The notes under the pieces: generated by a model
Databases searched by the model: none
Seen by the model: the letters and a program-made list of their open reading frames with translations, nothing else
What the model was told of the DNA's origin: nothing
Program-made: the position numbers and the translations under genes
In this document: positions 25,873-33,280 of the stretch, in pieces
How the letters are laid out: every line of letters begins with the position of its first letter
Position numbering within the stretch: the stretch's first letter is position 1
Source of the DNA: JAVBOO01 sp031550435
GTDB lineage: Bacteria; Bacillota; Clostridia; Lachnospirales; WRAX01
Direction of reading: 5' to 3'
Assembly: GCA_031550435.1 (NCBI GenBank)
Contig: JAVBOO010000015.1
Span: forward strand, 28,758 to 92,757
Length of the DNA stretch: 64,000 bases

Positions 25873-26708
25873 CTAAAATACAGCAATACAAAATGAGCCG
25901 TAATGTTGCCGATATCCCGTAAACCGGGATGGTCTTCAAAGTTTTTATTTTGAGAAAGAGGTGTCATTTCAAAAAGTTTTTCGGTGAGAGCCTCGTTAGT
26001 GTCAAACCTGTACAAAATCTCGGAACTTTCGCAGTTTCCCAGAGCGTTCCTAAAAAGCGCTAAGGTATCCGAGTTATCATAGCGTGCGTCCGGCGAGTTT
26101 TGAAAAATCGAGCGGAACTCTTTAAGATATTCGGAACCCGGAATAATTTTAATAATAGCAGAGTCTTTCTTGAGTACGCGCTTAAACTCGGAATAGTTTG
26201 ACGGCGAGAGTATGCTGAGTATACAGTCTATGCTGTTCGCCGCGAAAGGCAGGGAAGCCAGGTCTGAGGTTAGCCACATTATGCGCGCGAAATCACCTGA
26301 AGCGGCAAACTGTATCGCATCGGGCGAAATATCTGTTCCGATTCGGGCTGAGCCGTTTTTTTCGATTACGCGTCTCAGAAAAGATCCTTCCCCACAGCCT
26401 ATGTCCGCTGTCACCGTGTTTGATCCGAAATCAGAAGCAAGGCGCGACACTTCCGCAATCAGCTCGTCAAAAAATCCGGACTCGTACGCTGACTTTCTGC
26501 TTTCAAACAGCTTGCGGGAGTAAAGAACTTGCGGCTTTTTGTGCGGATAGCACAGGTTAATCGTTCCCTTCGCGGAAAAATCAATACTGTGGCCGTTTTG
26601 GCACGAAAATACCCTGCCTTCTGTTTTCGGTACGGCACCGCAGACAGGGCATTTAAAAACATGCGAATATTCCTTGAATAAATTAATATATGCTTCTGAT
26701 TTTTTCAA
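25866..26708 (-). CDS. RlmA-type 23S rRNA guanine-N1 methyltransferase
   Basis: 280 residues from TTG 26708. The N-terminal zinc site is FKCPVCGAVPKTEGRVFSCQNGHSID (Cys, Cys, Cys, His), followed by GTINLCYPHKK, both typical of RlmA (RlmA-I acts on G745, RlmA-II/TlrB on G748). The class I methyltransferase core has TADIGCGEGSFL (SAM loop) and GTDISPDAIQFA, then LSILSPSNYSEFKRVLK. Close relatives can affect tylosin-type macrolide resistance; which base is methylated cannot be read here. Start chosen from GAGG 8-9 bases upstream. Its stop lies in a repeat fragment. Confidence 0.88.
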   Translation of the reverse strand: MKKSEAYINLFKEYSHVFKCPVCGAVPKTEGRVFSCQNGHSIDFSAKGTINLCYPHKKPQVLYSRKLFESRKSAYESGFFDELIAEVSRLASDFGSNTVTADIGCGEGSFLRRVIEKNGSARIGTDISPDAIQFAASGDFARIMWLTSDLASLPFAANSIDCILSILSPSNYSEFKRVLKKDSAIIKIIPGSEYLKEFRSIFQNSPDARYDNSDTLALFRNALGNCESSEILYRFDTNEALTEKLFEMTPLSQNKNFEDHPGLRDIGNITAHFVLLYFRQ

Positions 26709-26818
26709 CGCAAACCTCGATGTTGTTCAAAACGCATCAGCGTTAGGTTCTGATAATGTACCACAAACGCAGGATTGTGTCAAATTACCGTGACCGGAGC
26801 AGGCCCGAATACAGCTTG

Positions 26819-27541
26819 TCATTCTTTGCAGCAGTTAAACATTTTTTTGTCCTTCATATATCTTGCGATATATACAAACGGTGTGTCCAGTAAACTCGTA
26901 AATATGAAAATTACATAGGAGGACAGGACTATCGAGCAGAGCGTGCTAAAGTCATATACGCCCCAAAACGCTCCGGCTGTGAACAAAACAGTATTAAGAA
27001 GCTGGCTGGTAAGCGTCGAGGCATTGTTTCGCAGCCACAGGAAACGCTTTTCAGATGCAAACTTCTTTTCCGTAAAGCTCCAAAGTTTATGGTACATCCA
27101 AACGTCAAAGCGCTGTACTATAGCATAAACGATAAGACCGACAAACATCAGTCTCGGCGTATTTGAGAATACCGTCCTTATGCTGTCTGACGCAAAATCC
27201 TGACTGTTCGGAGTATATAGCAGCCATGACTGAGAAATAATTATAAATGTTATGCATGTCAGAATACCGGCGTTGACTGCCGCGTTTGCCTGTTTTTTGC
27301 CGGCTACTTCGCTCAAGATGTCTGTGATAAGAAATGTTGAGGCAAACAGAACATTACCGAGAGTTTGAGACATGCCGAAAGCGTCAACCATTATCATGAC
27401 TTCGATGTTTGCGGCTATCGTGGCAATCACCGTGAAACACATCAGACCCCTTGTCCCCAAAAACATGTACCATAGTAATGTCATCAAGAAATAAACGAAC
27501 ACGCTTATTATTAATAAAACCTCGTTACTAATTCCGGGCAT
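26819..27541 (-). CDS. yhhQ: Queuosine-precursor transporter, YhhQ/VUT family
   Basis: 240 residues, six to seven hydrophobic helices. Family motifs are present: FLITDILSEVAGKKQANAAVNAG (about 70-92), VYAIVQRFDVWMYHKLW (about 137-153), and WLRNNASTLTSQLLNTVLFTAGAF (about 172-195). YhhQ proteins import queuine or preQ bases for tRNA queuosine. The start shares a base with the stop of the upstream radical SAM gene (TAATG), so the two are translationally coupled and very likely act in one pathway. Confidence 0.92.
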   Translation of the reverse strand: MPGISNEVLLIISVFVYFLMTLLWYMFLGTRGLMCFTVIATIAANIEVMIMVDAFGMSQTLGNVLFASTFLITDILSEVAGKKQANAAVNAGILTCITFIIISQSWLLYTPNSQDFASDSIRTVFSNTPRLMFVGLIVYAIVQRFDVWMYHKLWSFTEKKFASEKRFLWLRNNASTLTSQLLNTVLFTAGAFWGVYDFSTLCSIVLSSYVIFIFTSLLDTPFVYIARYMKDKKMFNCCKE

Positions 27542-28266
27542 TATATAGCTCCTCCCACGCCGAAAGCGGTATTTTCGGTTAGTATATCAATTCTGTAATC
27601 GTCTTTATAAACCGGCAGTATTTTCTCATTGAAAACGGCGATGACTCTCGGGTCGGGTTTGACCGGCATAATGTTTTCCTGCATAATGTTAACGCAAACG
27701 CGCTCAAAGTACTTTAGGCCGGTTTCGATGTCGGTCTTCATGCTTTGCTCAGTCTGGCCGGGTATACCCTGCAAGAGGCAGCATTCGTCAAAGTAGCGTG
27801 CGATTTCGTTAGGGTCGTCCGTATATATACCCTTATCAAGGTATGACTCCCTAAACAAGCTGTCAAAAGTCTCGATACCGACCTTTGTTTTCACAGTGAT
27901 TCCGATATCCGAGTAATGTCGTTTTAGAACCGGCACTTGCTCTCTGTGGCTCCAATGGGCCTCAAAATGCAACCGGGTTATGCCTTTTTGCCTGCATGCT
28001 TCCTCTATGGCGCTCATCGTCCTCTTGTCAAGCTCGGCAAAAGAGCCGGAGTTTATAACCTCCAGCTTGCCGTATATGCCTGTCACTTTTGCGAGCTGTT
28101 CGCAGTTGATTTTGAAGATCAAATCCTCGTTTGTATCGTGATCCAGATGATAGTCGCAGAAGCGGCACCGCCTCCATGTACAGCCGGTTCCGATAAGCAT
28201 TACAATTTCGCGTTTGTTTTTTTCGTTGATAACGGAATACCTGTTTGGGTTAAAATCTTTTTGCAT
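27541..28266 (-). CDS. Radical SAM enzyme, candidate queuine lyase (QueL-like)
   Basis: 241 residues from ATG 28266, with AAAGGA 9 bases upstream. The cluster motif reads CTWRRCRFC, that is C-x4-C-x2-C instead of the usual C-x3-C-x2-C. The rest keeps radical-SAM core features: a following GKLEVINSGSFAELD strand, THLHFEAHW-like TRLHFEAHWSHRE, KVGIETFD and GIPGQTE. Coupling to a YhhQ transporter points to queuosine salvage; queuine lyase (QueL), known from some Clostridia, is a radical SAM protein found in such pairs and converts queuine back to a preQ1-type base. Assignment as QueL is by context. A structured leader precedes it. Confidence 0.75.
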   Translation of the reverse strand: MQKDFNPNRYSVINEKNKREIVMLIGTGCTWRRCRFCDYHLDHDTNEDLIFKINCEQLAKVTGIYGKLEVINSGSFAELDKRTMSAIEEACRQKGITRLHFEAHWSHREQVPVLKRHYSDIGITVKTKVGIETFDSLFRESYLDKGIYTDDPNEIARYFDECCLLQGIPGQTEQSMKTDIETGLKYFERVCVNIMQENIMPVKPDPRVIAVFNEKILPVYKDDYRIDILTENTAFGVGGAI

Positions 28267-28297
28267 TCGGTGATGTCCTTTCAGGAAAAAATAAAAA

Positions 28298-28355
28298 GCA
28301 GGAACATATCGCAAGCTCGACCCGGTTGTTCCGGCCGGCTGCGATAATGCCCTGC
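28298..28355 (-). promoter_or_regulatory. Structured segment of the radical SAM leader
   Basis: Nested pairings: GCAGG/CCTGC (28298-28302 with 28351-28355), TATCGCA/TGCGATA (28307-28313 with 28340-28346) and a CCGG/CCGG tip. It lies between the leader terminator and the start codon, and could be a second attenuator or an RNA-stabilising fold. Confidence 0.5.
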
Positions 28356-28363
28356 GGCAGCAC

Positions 28364-28391
28364 AAAAAAAGACGCCGATTTCATGATCGGC
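28364..28391 (-). terminator. Leader terminator upstream of queuosine-salvage genes
   Basis: Minus strand GCCGAT-CATGAA-ATCGGC (28391-28374), then GTC and seven T (28373-28364). It is an intrinsic terminator placed before, not after, a gene; its 5' arm is also part of a competing 11-base helix with the leader. Confidence 0.8.
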
Positions 28392-28490
28392 TTTAATCCG
28401 CATCAAAATAACACGGATTGCCTAGTTTTGTTTAAAGAGCGGCGAAAGCCGATCAATGACAGGAGGGTTTCGAACTGTCATCGCAATCCG
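28364..28490 (-). promoter_or_regulatory. Candidate riboswitch in front of the queuosine-salvage operon
   Basis: Minus-strand leader. Outer helix P1 pairs CGGATTGC (28490-28483) with GCAATCCG (28421-28414). Inside are hairpin P2 TGACAG/CTGTCA (28480-28475 with 28462-28457) with a 12-base loop TTCGAAACCCTC, hairpin P3 CGGC/GCCG (28451-28448 with 28443-28440), and an A-rich strand TTTAAACAAAACTAG. Competing helices: TGATCGGCTTT (28455-28445) is an exact complement of AAAGCCGATCA (28394-28384), and the P1 3' arm AATCCG also pairs CGGATT (28400-28395). The second state blocks the terminator. The loop and A-rich tail recall preQ1-I aptamers, but the fold is larger; class unassigned. Confidence 0.6.
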
Positions 28491-28540
28491 CCGGTATAAG
28501 CCCGCTAGGATTGCTGCAATATTTAGTTTTGGAGATTTAA

Positions 28541-28695
28541 GTAAGTGCCGGTTTAATCGGACGGTTGCGCCCGCAAGGGACAACCGCAAGCATCCCGCTC
28601 CGCACAAAGACCGTATAACGACCGTTGCGGACTATGATGCGCGGATTAAATCAGCCGTGTATCCGTCCAAAGTCAATTAACCGGTGTTTACTTAA
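28541..28695. repeat. Dispersed repeat RB, full copy 2
   Basis: The best-preserved copy: outer arms GTAAGTGCCGGTTTAAT and its partner ending CCGGTGTTTACTTA are inverted repeats; between them the CCGCAAGGGACAACCGCAAG segment matches copy 1 at 2303-2447. It lies between the queuosine leader and the cobalamin riboswitch promoter. Confidence 0.75.
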
Positions 28696-28733
28696 TTCTA
28701 AGGCATGAGCCTGTTATTGTCAATCGAGAAGTA

Positions 28734-28761
28734 TTGACAAGCCGCTGTCCTGTGCTATAAT
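28734..28761 (+). promoter_or_regulatory. Strong sigma-A-type promoter of the cobalamin operon
   Basis: TTGACA at 28734-28739 and TATAAT at 28756-28761, both full consensus, 16 bases apart. Start of transcription expected near 28768, just ahead of the aptamer. Confidence 0.9.
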
Positions 28762-28767
28762 TACTCA

Positions 28768-28942
28768 GTAATTGAGTCTTTTGGCTCATTCATAGCCGGA
28801 GAACCCGGCAAAAGGGAAACAGGTTGAAATCCTGTACGGTCTCGCCGCTGTATTGGTCAAGCGCTGCGCATATGCCACTAAAAGGGAAGGCGCGCACGCA
28901 TGTCGGACAATTTGTCCGACGAAGGCCTAAGTCAGAATACCT
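28768..28942 (+). promoter_or_regulatory. Cobalamin riboswitch
   Basis: Conserved blocks in order: AGGTTGAAATCCTGTACGG, CTCGCCGCTGTA, GCCACTAAAAGGGAAGGCGC and the B12 box GCCTAAGTCAGAATACC (28925-28941). It precedes a BtuFCD-type importer, the expected regulon. A GC hairpin at 28946-28963 and the terminator at 29008-29039 form the expression platform, so coenzyme B12 should stop transcription. Confidence 0.93.
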
Positions 28943-29007
28943 TAACGCGGAATCTGCTCCGCGCTCTGTTTTTCTACGAAGTATAGAAAGCGGCTGACCG
29001 AAAGTTT

Positions 29008-29039
29008 GCCCTCTTCTTTGTAAGAGGGCTTTTGTTTTT
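29008..29039 (+). terminator. Riboswitch-controlled terminator
   Basis: Stem GCCCTCTT/AAGAGGGC, followed by TTTTGTTTTT. It is the only strong terminator between the aptamer and btuF. Confidence 0.85.
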
Positions 29040-29065
29040 GGCCGGTAAAGTAAGGGTAAAAAGGA

Positions 29066-29181
29066 AGTGTTGAAAATTGCGCACGAAACCCACTTTAGTG
29101 GGTTGAGCGAGCGGCGCTCTCCATTGAAAAATGGTGTTTTCCCATTTTCAATGGAAAGCCGCAAGGCGATTTTTCAACATG
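29066..29181. repeat. Dispersed repeat RE, copy 2, inside the btu leader
   Basis: AGTGTTGAAAATTGCGCAC at one end and GATTTTTCAACAT at the other, with CATTGAAAAATGG / CCATTTTCAATG hairpin inside. It lies between the riboswitch terminator and btuF, so it is transcribed in the operon leader. Confidence 0.8.
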
Positions 29182-29218
29182 CCCAAAAGTGAAAGGTAAA
29201 ATAAAGAAGGGTGAAAAA

Positions 29219-30238
29219 ATGAAAAAGAAATTTGCTGCACCAAAATTTTTGGTATTGGCGCTTTTAGCGCTGAGTTTTGCTTTTTCGGGCTGCTCCGATA
29301 AAACCGGAAATATTAGCGAAACGATAACAACAGCACCTGCAACAACCGAGCCTGTTATGACGGAATCGTCTGAAACCACTGAGACTCCCTCGGATGAAGG
29401 TTTGTATAACAGTCATGCTCTGAGAGCTTCTGACGGGAGCATTACCGTTGTTGATGACGAAAACATAACTACGATACTCAAAGGTACGCCCGAGCGTATC
29501 GTGTCGCTGTCCCCGGCCATTTCGGAAATAATTGCGGCACTCGGCAGCGAGAGCGCTCTTGTCGGCAGAACGCAGTACTGCGACTATCCGCCTTCGATAT
29601 CGGACATTACGGTAATAGGGGATATGTACAATGTCAACACGGAAGCGGTTATCGATGTTCAACCCGATCTTGTAATCGCTTCGGCTCATACAAACCCGGA
29701 TGTGCTAAAGTCTTGCCGGGACGCGGGAATTGACGCTGTGAGAGTTTTCAACAACGACAGTTTTGAAGAAGCTTACCGTATAATTAAGGAAATCGGCGTT
29801 ATAGTAGATAAAGAGGCCGAGGCGGACGAACTTATTTCGGGAATGCAAGCAGAGGTAGAATCTGTTACAAACAGCGTTAAAGGTCTTGCGACACCAACGG
29901 TTTATTACATGGTATCCGCCGGCGAGTACGGCGATTATGCTGCAACCGGAGATACGTTTATTTCGCAGATGATAGAAATGTGCGGCGGAATAAACAGTGC
30001 CAAGGACGGCATACAGTGGGCGTACAGCCTCGAAAAGCTCATAGAGAACGACCCGGACGTTATTATAACAACCACGGATACGGGTTATGCGGCGCTTCTC
30101 CCCGAGATGACAGGCTATAAGGATCTTACGGCCGTAAAAGAAGGCAGGGTATACGAGATAGACGCCAATATTATCTCTCGAGTCGGACCAAGACTTTCCC
30201 AAGGTCTGAAAGAGCTTGCGGAACTCATACACAAATAA
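29219..30238 (+). CDS. btuF: Cobalamin-binding lipoprotein (BtuF-like)
   Basis: 339 residues from ATG 29219 (GAAGGGTG 6 bases upstream; GTG 29189 is less likely). Lipoprotein signal ends in SGC (FAFSGC, about residue 20-25), then a Thr-rich linker and a helical-backbone binding domain: RIVSLSPAISEIIAALG, LVGRTQYCDYPP, GDMYNVNTEAVIDVQPDLVIAS, then GLKELAELIHK at the end. This is the BtuF/FecB type. The cobalamin riboswitch upstream and the BtuC and BtuD homologues downstream define the substrate as a corrinoid. Confidence 0.92.
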   Translation: MKKKFAAPKFLVLALLALSFAFSGCSDKTGNISETITTAPATTEPVMTESSETTETPSDEGLYNSHALRASDGSITVVDDENITTILKGTPERIVSLSPAISEIIAALGSESALVGRTQYCDYPPSISDITVIGDMYNVNTEAVIDVQPDLVIASAHTNPDVLKSCRDAGIDAVRVFNNDSFEEAYRIIKEIGVIVDKEAEADELISGMQAEVESVTNSVKGLATPTVYYMVSAGEYGDYAATGDTFISQMIEMCGGINSAKDGIQWAYSLEKLIENDPDVIITTTDTGYAALLPEMTGYKDLTAVKEGRVYEIDANIISRVGPRLSQGLKELAELIHK

Positions 30239-30261
30239 AATAGCACAAGAAGGTATTAAGC

Positions 30262-30337
30262 ACCCCCTTATACCGTCCTTGCGGACCTAAGGGGGTGAGG
30301 CGACAAGTTTGGCGAACGGTTTAATCGCCGTCTCATT
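30262..30337 (-). repeat. Dispersed repeat RA, copy 2
   Basis: ACCCCCTTATACCG...TAAGGGGGT hairpin followed by GAGGCGACAAGTTTGGCGA, reverse orientation to copy 1. It fills the btuF-btuC gap of one operon, so it is inside a transcript. Confidence 0.8.
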
Positions 30338-30393
30338 AACAAGCTAAATTTTTCCGCGATGAAACGGTGATTTGTGTTAAACGGAGTGGTTAA

Positions 30394-31419
30394 ATGCGTA
30401 AGTTCCCAACAGTTATGATATTGTCGGTTGTTTTACTAATTATAGTCATGTTCGTATCCTATACTCTCGGTATAGCCGATATCGAGCCTACAGATGCCGC
30501 GAAGCTTTTGGCATACAAACTGTTCGGGCTAAATTCTGTTGACATTTCGGCTCTCAAGCCGTCTCAAATTACGATTTTGTTCGAATTGAGGCTGCCGAGA
30601 GTGCTTGTCGCCGCGGGAACAGGTATGAGCCTTGCCGTGGTCGGCGCTGTGTTCCAGGGGCTTTTTCAAAACAGGCTTGCCGATCCGTATATACTCGGTA
30701 TTTCTTCAGGCGCGTCTTTAGGAGCATCTATCGCTTTGGCACTCGGTGTTTCGAGATTCTTTTTCGTGTTTTCGTCCGTTTCGATATTCGCGACGGTCGG
30801 TTCGCTTATAACCGTCGTGTTCGTAATAACGATTTATATGTTTTCAACAAAAAAGTCTTCCACGCTGCTTCTAACCGGCATTTCGGCCGGTTACTTCGCG
30901 GCCGGTATCTCGACGCTGATAATCGCGCTTAATACCGATAAAATAAAGGTAATAACTATGTGGGCGATGGGCAGCTTTTCTGGAAGCAACTTTGAAAAGG
31001 CTGCAACTGTTTTGCCGGTGTGCGTTTTACTCGTCGCTGTTACTATGTTTTTTGCCAAGGATTTAAACGCAATCGCGACGGGAGAAGAAAGCGCGATGAG
31101 CTTCGGTGTGCCCGTCGGTTTCATCAGAATTTTGCTCGTGATAATCGGAACGGTACTGACTGCTTTTGCCGTAGCGGTTTCCGGTGTTATTGGCTTTGTA
31201 GGGCTTGTTGTTCCAAACGGTGTGCGCTACTTTACGGGACCGGATTATAAGAAGCTGCTTCCCGCTTCCGCTGTATTCGGCGCGATTTTCACTCTTTTGT
31301 GTGACACGGTCGCGAGAACGCTGTTTTCGCCGTTTGAGGTTCCCGTCGGCGCGATAACTGCGCTCATCGGAACTCCTGTGTTTATAGGTATTATACTCAA
31401 GGGGAGGAGACAGGCATGA
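30394..31419 (+). CDS. btuC: Cobalamin ABC transporter permease (BtuC-like)
   Basis: 341 residues, about ten membrane helices, of the FecCD/BtuC family: LFELRLPRVLVAAGTGMSLAVVGAVFQGLFQNRLADPYILGISSGASLGA (about 65-115) is the most conserved part, and GVIGFVGLVVPNGVRYFTGPDYKKLLPASAVFGA the later one. The start codon lies 156 bases past btuF because repeat RA is inserted between them. The stop overlaps btuD by 4 bases. Confidence 0.93.
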   Translation: MRKFPTVMILSVVLLIIVMFVSYTLGIADIEPTDAAKLLAYKLFGLNSVDISALKPSQITILFELRLPRVLVAAGTGMSLAVVGAVFQGLFQNRLADPYILGISSGASLGASIALALGVSRFFFVFSSVSIFATVGSLITVVFVITIYMFSTKKSSTLLLTGISAGYFAAGISTLIIALNTDKIKVITMWAMGSFSGSNFEKAATVLPVCVLLVAVTMFFAKDLNAIATGEESAMSFGVPVGFIRILLVIIGTVLTAFAVAVSGVIGFVGLVVPNGVRYFTGPDYKKLLPASAVFGAIFTLLCDTVARTLFSPFEVPVGAITALIGTPVFIGIILKGRRQA

Positions 31420-32198
31420 TAAATGTTCGCTCCCTAAACTTTAATTACAGGAATTCGGCTGATGTTCTAAAAAACATAAGCGTTTCGGTCGAGCGAGGGC
31501 TTTTTTATACGATCATAGGGAAAAACGGCTGCGGCAAGACAACACTTATCAAGAACATCGCAGGTCTTGTAAAACCTAATGTGGACAGCTGCGGGATAAT
31601 AATAAGCGGGAAAAACGTTAGGGATTATTCGAGGCGAGATCTGGCTAAAAAACTTGCGTTTGTCAGTCAAAGGGATACAACCGTGTTCGATTTTACCGTA
31701 TACGAGCTTGCTTTGACGGGCAGAACGCAGTATCTCAGAAGATTCGGGGCCGAAAGCAAAACGGATGTCGAAGCGGTGTATTCAGCTCTTAAAAAGACAA
31801 GAGTATATGATCTGCGCGAGCGCAGTATTAACGAAATCAGCGGAGGCGAACTACAAAGGACGCTGATAGCAAGGGCACTGGCGCAAAATTCCGAAATAAT
31901 GCTGCTGGATGAACCTGTTTCTTCTTTGGATGTTAATCAGCAGCTCAGTATCATGAATACTGTCTCCGAGCTATGCAAATCCGAGAAATTGACGGTAATC
32001 TGCGTTTTACATGACATAAATCTGGCGTCGAGGTACAGCGACGGCATATTCCTGCTTAAAGACGGAGAACTTGTCGCTCAGGGCGAGCCGGAGACGGTTA
32101 TAACGAAGGCAAATCTGGACTTTGCGTATGATATATGCTCTGAAGTTATCGTTAACGAGAGGACGGGAAGACCGTTCTTGATGGATTATAGAGTGTGA
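31416..32198 (+). CDS. btuD: Cobalamin ABC transporter ATPase (BtuD/FecE-like)
   Basis: 260 residues. Walker A IGKNGCGKTTLIKNIAGL (about 33-50), Q-loop FVSQRDTTVFDFTVYE, signature ISGGELQRTLIARAL, Walker B IMLLDEPVSSLDVNQQ, switch histidine VLHDINLASRYSD. The profile fits the FecE/BtuD group. It is translationally coupled to btuC (ATGA overlap). A terminator follows at 32267-32300. Confidence 0.93.
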   Translation: MINVRSLNFNYRNSADVLKNISVSVERGLFYTIIGKNGCGKTTLIKNIAGLVKPNVDSCGIIISGKNVRDYSRRDLAKKLAFVSQRDTTVFDFTVYELALTGRTQYLRRFGAESKTDVEAVYSALKKTRVYDLRERSINEISGGELQRTLIARALAQNSEIMLLDEPVSSLDVNQQLSIMNTVSELCKSEKLTVICVLHDINLASRYSDGIFLLKDGELVAQGEPETVITKANLDFAYDICSEVIVNERTGRPFLMDYRV

Positions 32199-32266
32199 TG
32201 TATTCTCCGCCGTGTTTGATACGGTTCGAGCTGTTGATTACAGATATGGTCGCCAATAGATGAACG

Positions 32267-32300
32267 AAAAAGCCCTTCCGGTGTTAACCGGGAGGGCTTT
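32267..32300 (+). terminator. Terminator of the btu operon
   Basis: AAAAGCCCTTCCGG / CCGGGAGGGCTTTT (one bulge) with T4, about 70 bases after btuD; A-rich on the other side, so it may also end minus-strand transcription. Confidence 0.85.
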
Positions 32301-32340
32301 TCGTGAGGGGTTTCTCATAAAACCCCGTTAAATTTTAAGA

Positions 32341-32670
32341 TTATTTGTTTACAGTCTTTTCAACCTCGTCGCCGATTACGGGAACCTTGAACTTGTTTCC
32401 GACAAAAGCGTTGTAGGCAAGGAAAACGATTACTACAACCCACGCTATGCTGAATATCCACGAGAACCAGTTTATAATCGGTATGATACCAACTATAAAC
32501 GTGACAACCCACAAAAGGCCGAGCGTAACGATAGATTGCAGAGCATGGAATCTGACGGTTTTATTCTCTTTTTCGAGAATATAACCTATGATTCCGGAAA
32601 TCGGTCCCAAAACATAGCAAAAAGCGGATGCTACGTTTTCGTCAAGACCCCAAAATGATTTCTTAGACAT
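32341..32670 (-). CDS. DUF4870/Tic20-like small membrane protein
   Basis: 109 residues with three hydrophobic helices. FCYVLGPISGIIGYILEKENKTVRFHALQS is the DUF4870 hallmark; then VTFIVGIIPIINWFSWIFSIAWVVVIVFLAYNAF. Family members are common in Firmicutes; no function is known. The ribosome site GAGGGG stands 7 bases before ATG 32670. It is a single gene with its own leader. Confidence 0.88.
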   Translation of the reverse strand: MSKKSFWGLDENVASAFCYVLGPISGIIGYILEKENKTVRFHALQSIVTLGLLWVVTFIVGIIPIINWFSWIFSIAWVVVIVFLAYNAFVGNKFKVPVIGDEVEKTVNK

Positions 32671-32854
32671 ATAAATCCCCTCATTCTTAGAGTAAGCGCG
32701 TCTCGGCGCTTCTTTACTTTGATAATATGTACGGAACTTAATAAAAAAAGTTTACCGACTTATAAAGTACCACAAAACAAAATAACTCCCGGCTGACATA
32801 AGGCTTTGCAAGTCCGCGCTCTTAAGCGCGTTATGCGCCAAATTATAGATAAAA

Positions 32855-33277
32855 CTAAAATCTCCTGTAAAATCTTCTTATGAGCTCGCTTTGTATTCCG
32901 ATTTCGCCGTCAGCATTATTAACAAAACGCAGACGGTGAAAAATCTCGGCGATTTTTGAGACCGCTATCAGCCATTCGGTCGTATGTGTAAGCTTTTCCG
33001 CGGCATACCAGTTAAAAAGGCTGTCATCGTTCCTTGTGTAGAGAAAAATTCTATATGAAATATTTCTCAGAAAGTCAACGTACTCAACGTCGTCCTTATC
33101 TTTCTTCAAGAAACTGAGCGCATCGTCAAGATTGCGTATCCCGAGAACTTCGAAATAACACGCAATATCCTCGGCGCAATACCAATGATCAAGCGCGCAC
33201 GCATGTCTCGTTATATCCCATATAAAGTACGACGCGACTTTTGAAGCGTCATATAAATCAGTGTTCAATATATTCAC
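32855..33277 (-). CDS. Unknown 140-residue helical protein
   Basis: No recognised domain. The sequence is rich in aromatic and charged residues and predicted helical (VASYFIWDITRHACALDHWYCAEDIACYFEVL; DVEYVDFLRNISYRIFLYTRNDD; EWLIAVSKIAEIFHRLRFV). GTG 33277 stands 3 bases after the TPR gene's stop, so it is the third gene of a small operon (34757-34897, 33281-34696, this). No signal peptide. May be a partner of the TPR protein by position only. Confidence 0.65.
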   Translation of the reverse strand: MNILNTDLYDASKVASYFIWDITRHACALDHWYCAEDIACYFEVLGIRNLDDALSFLKKDKDDVEYVDFLRNISYRIFLYTRNDDSLFNWYAAEKLTHTTEWLIAVSKIAEIFHRLRFVNNADGEIGIQSELIRRFYRRF

Positions 33278-33280
33278 ATC

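Noticed and set aside
28364..28490. Confident naming of the leader as preQ1-I riboswitch
   Set aside because: The loop and A-rich tail are similar, but an outer helix and an extra hairpin do not fit the short class I fold, so only a candidate regulatory RNA is claimed.
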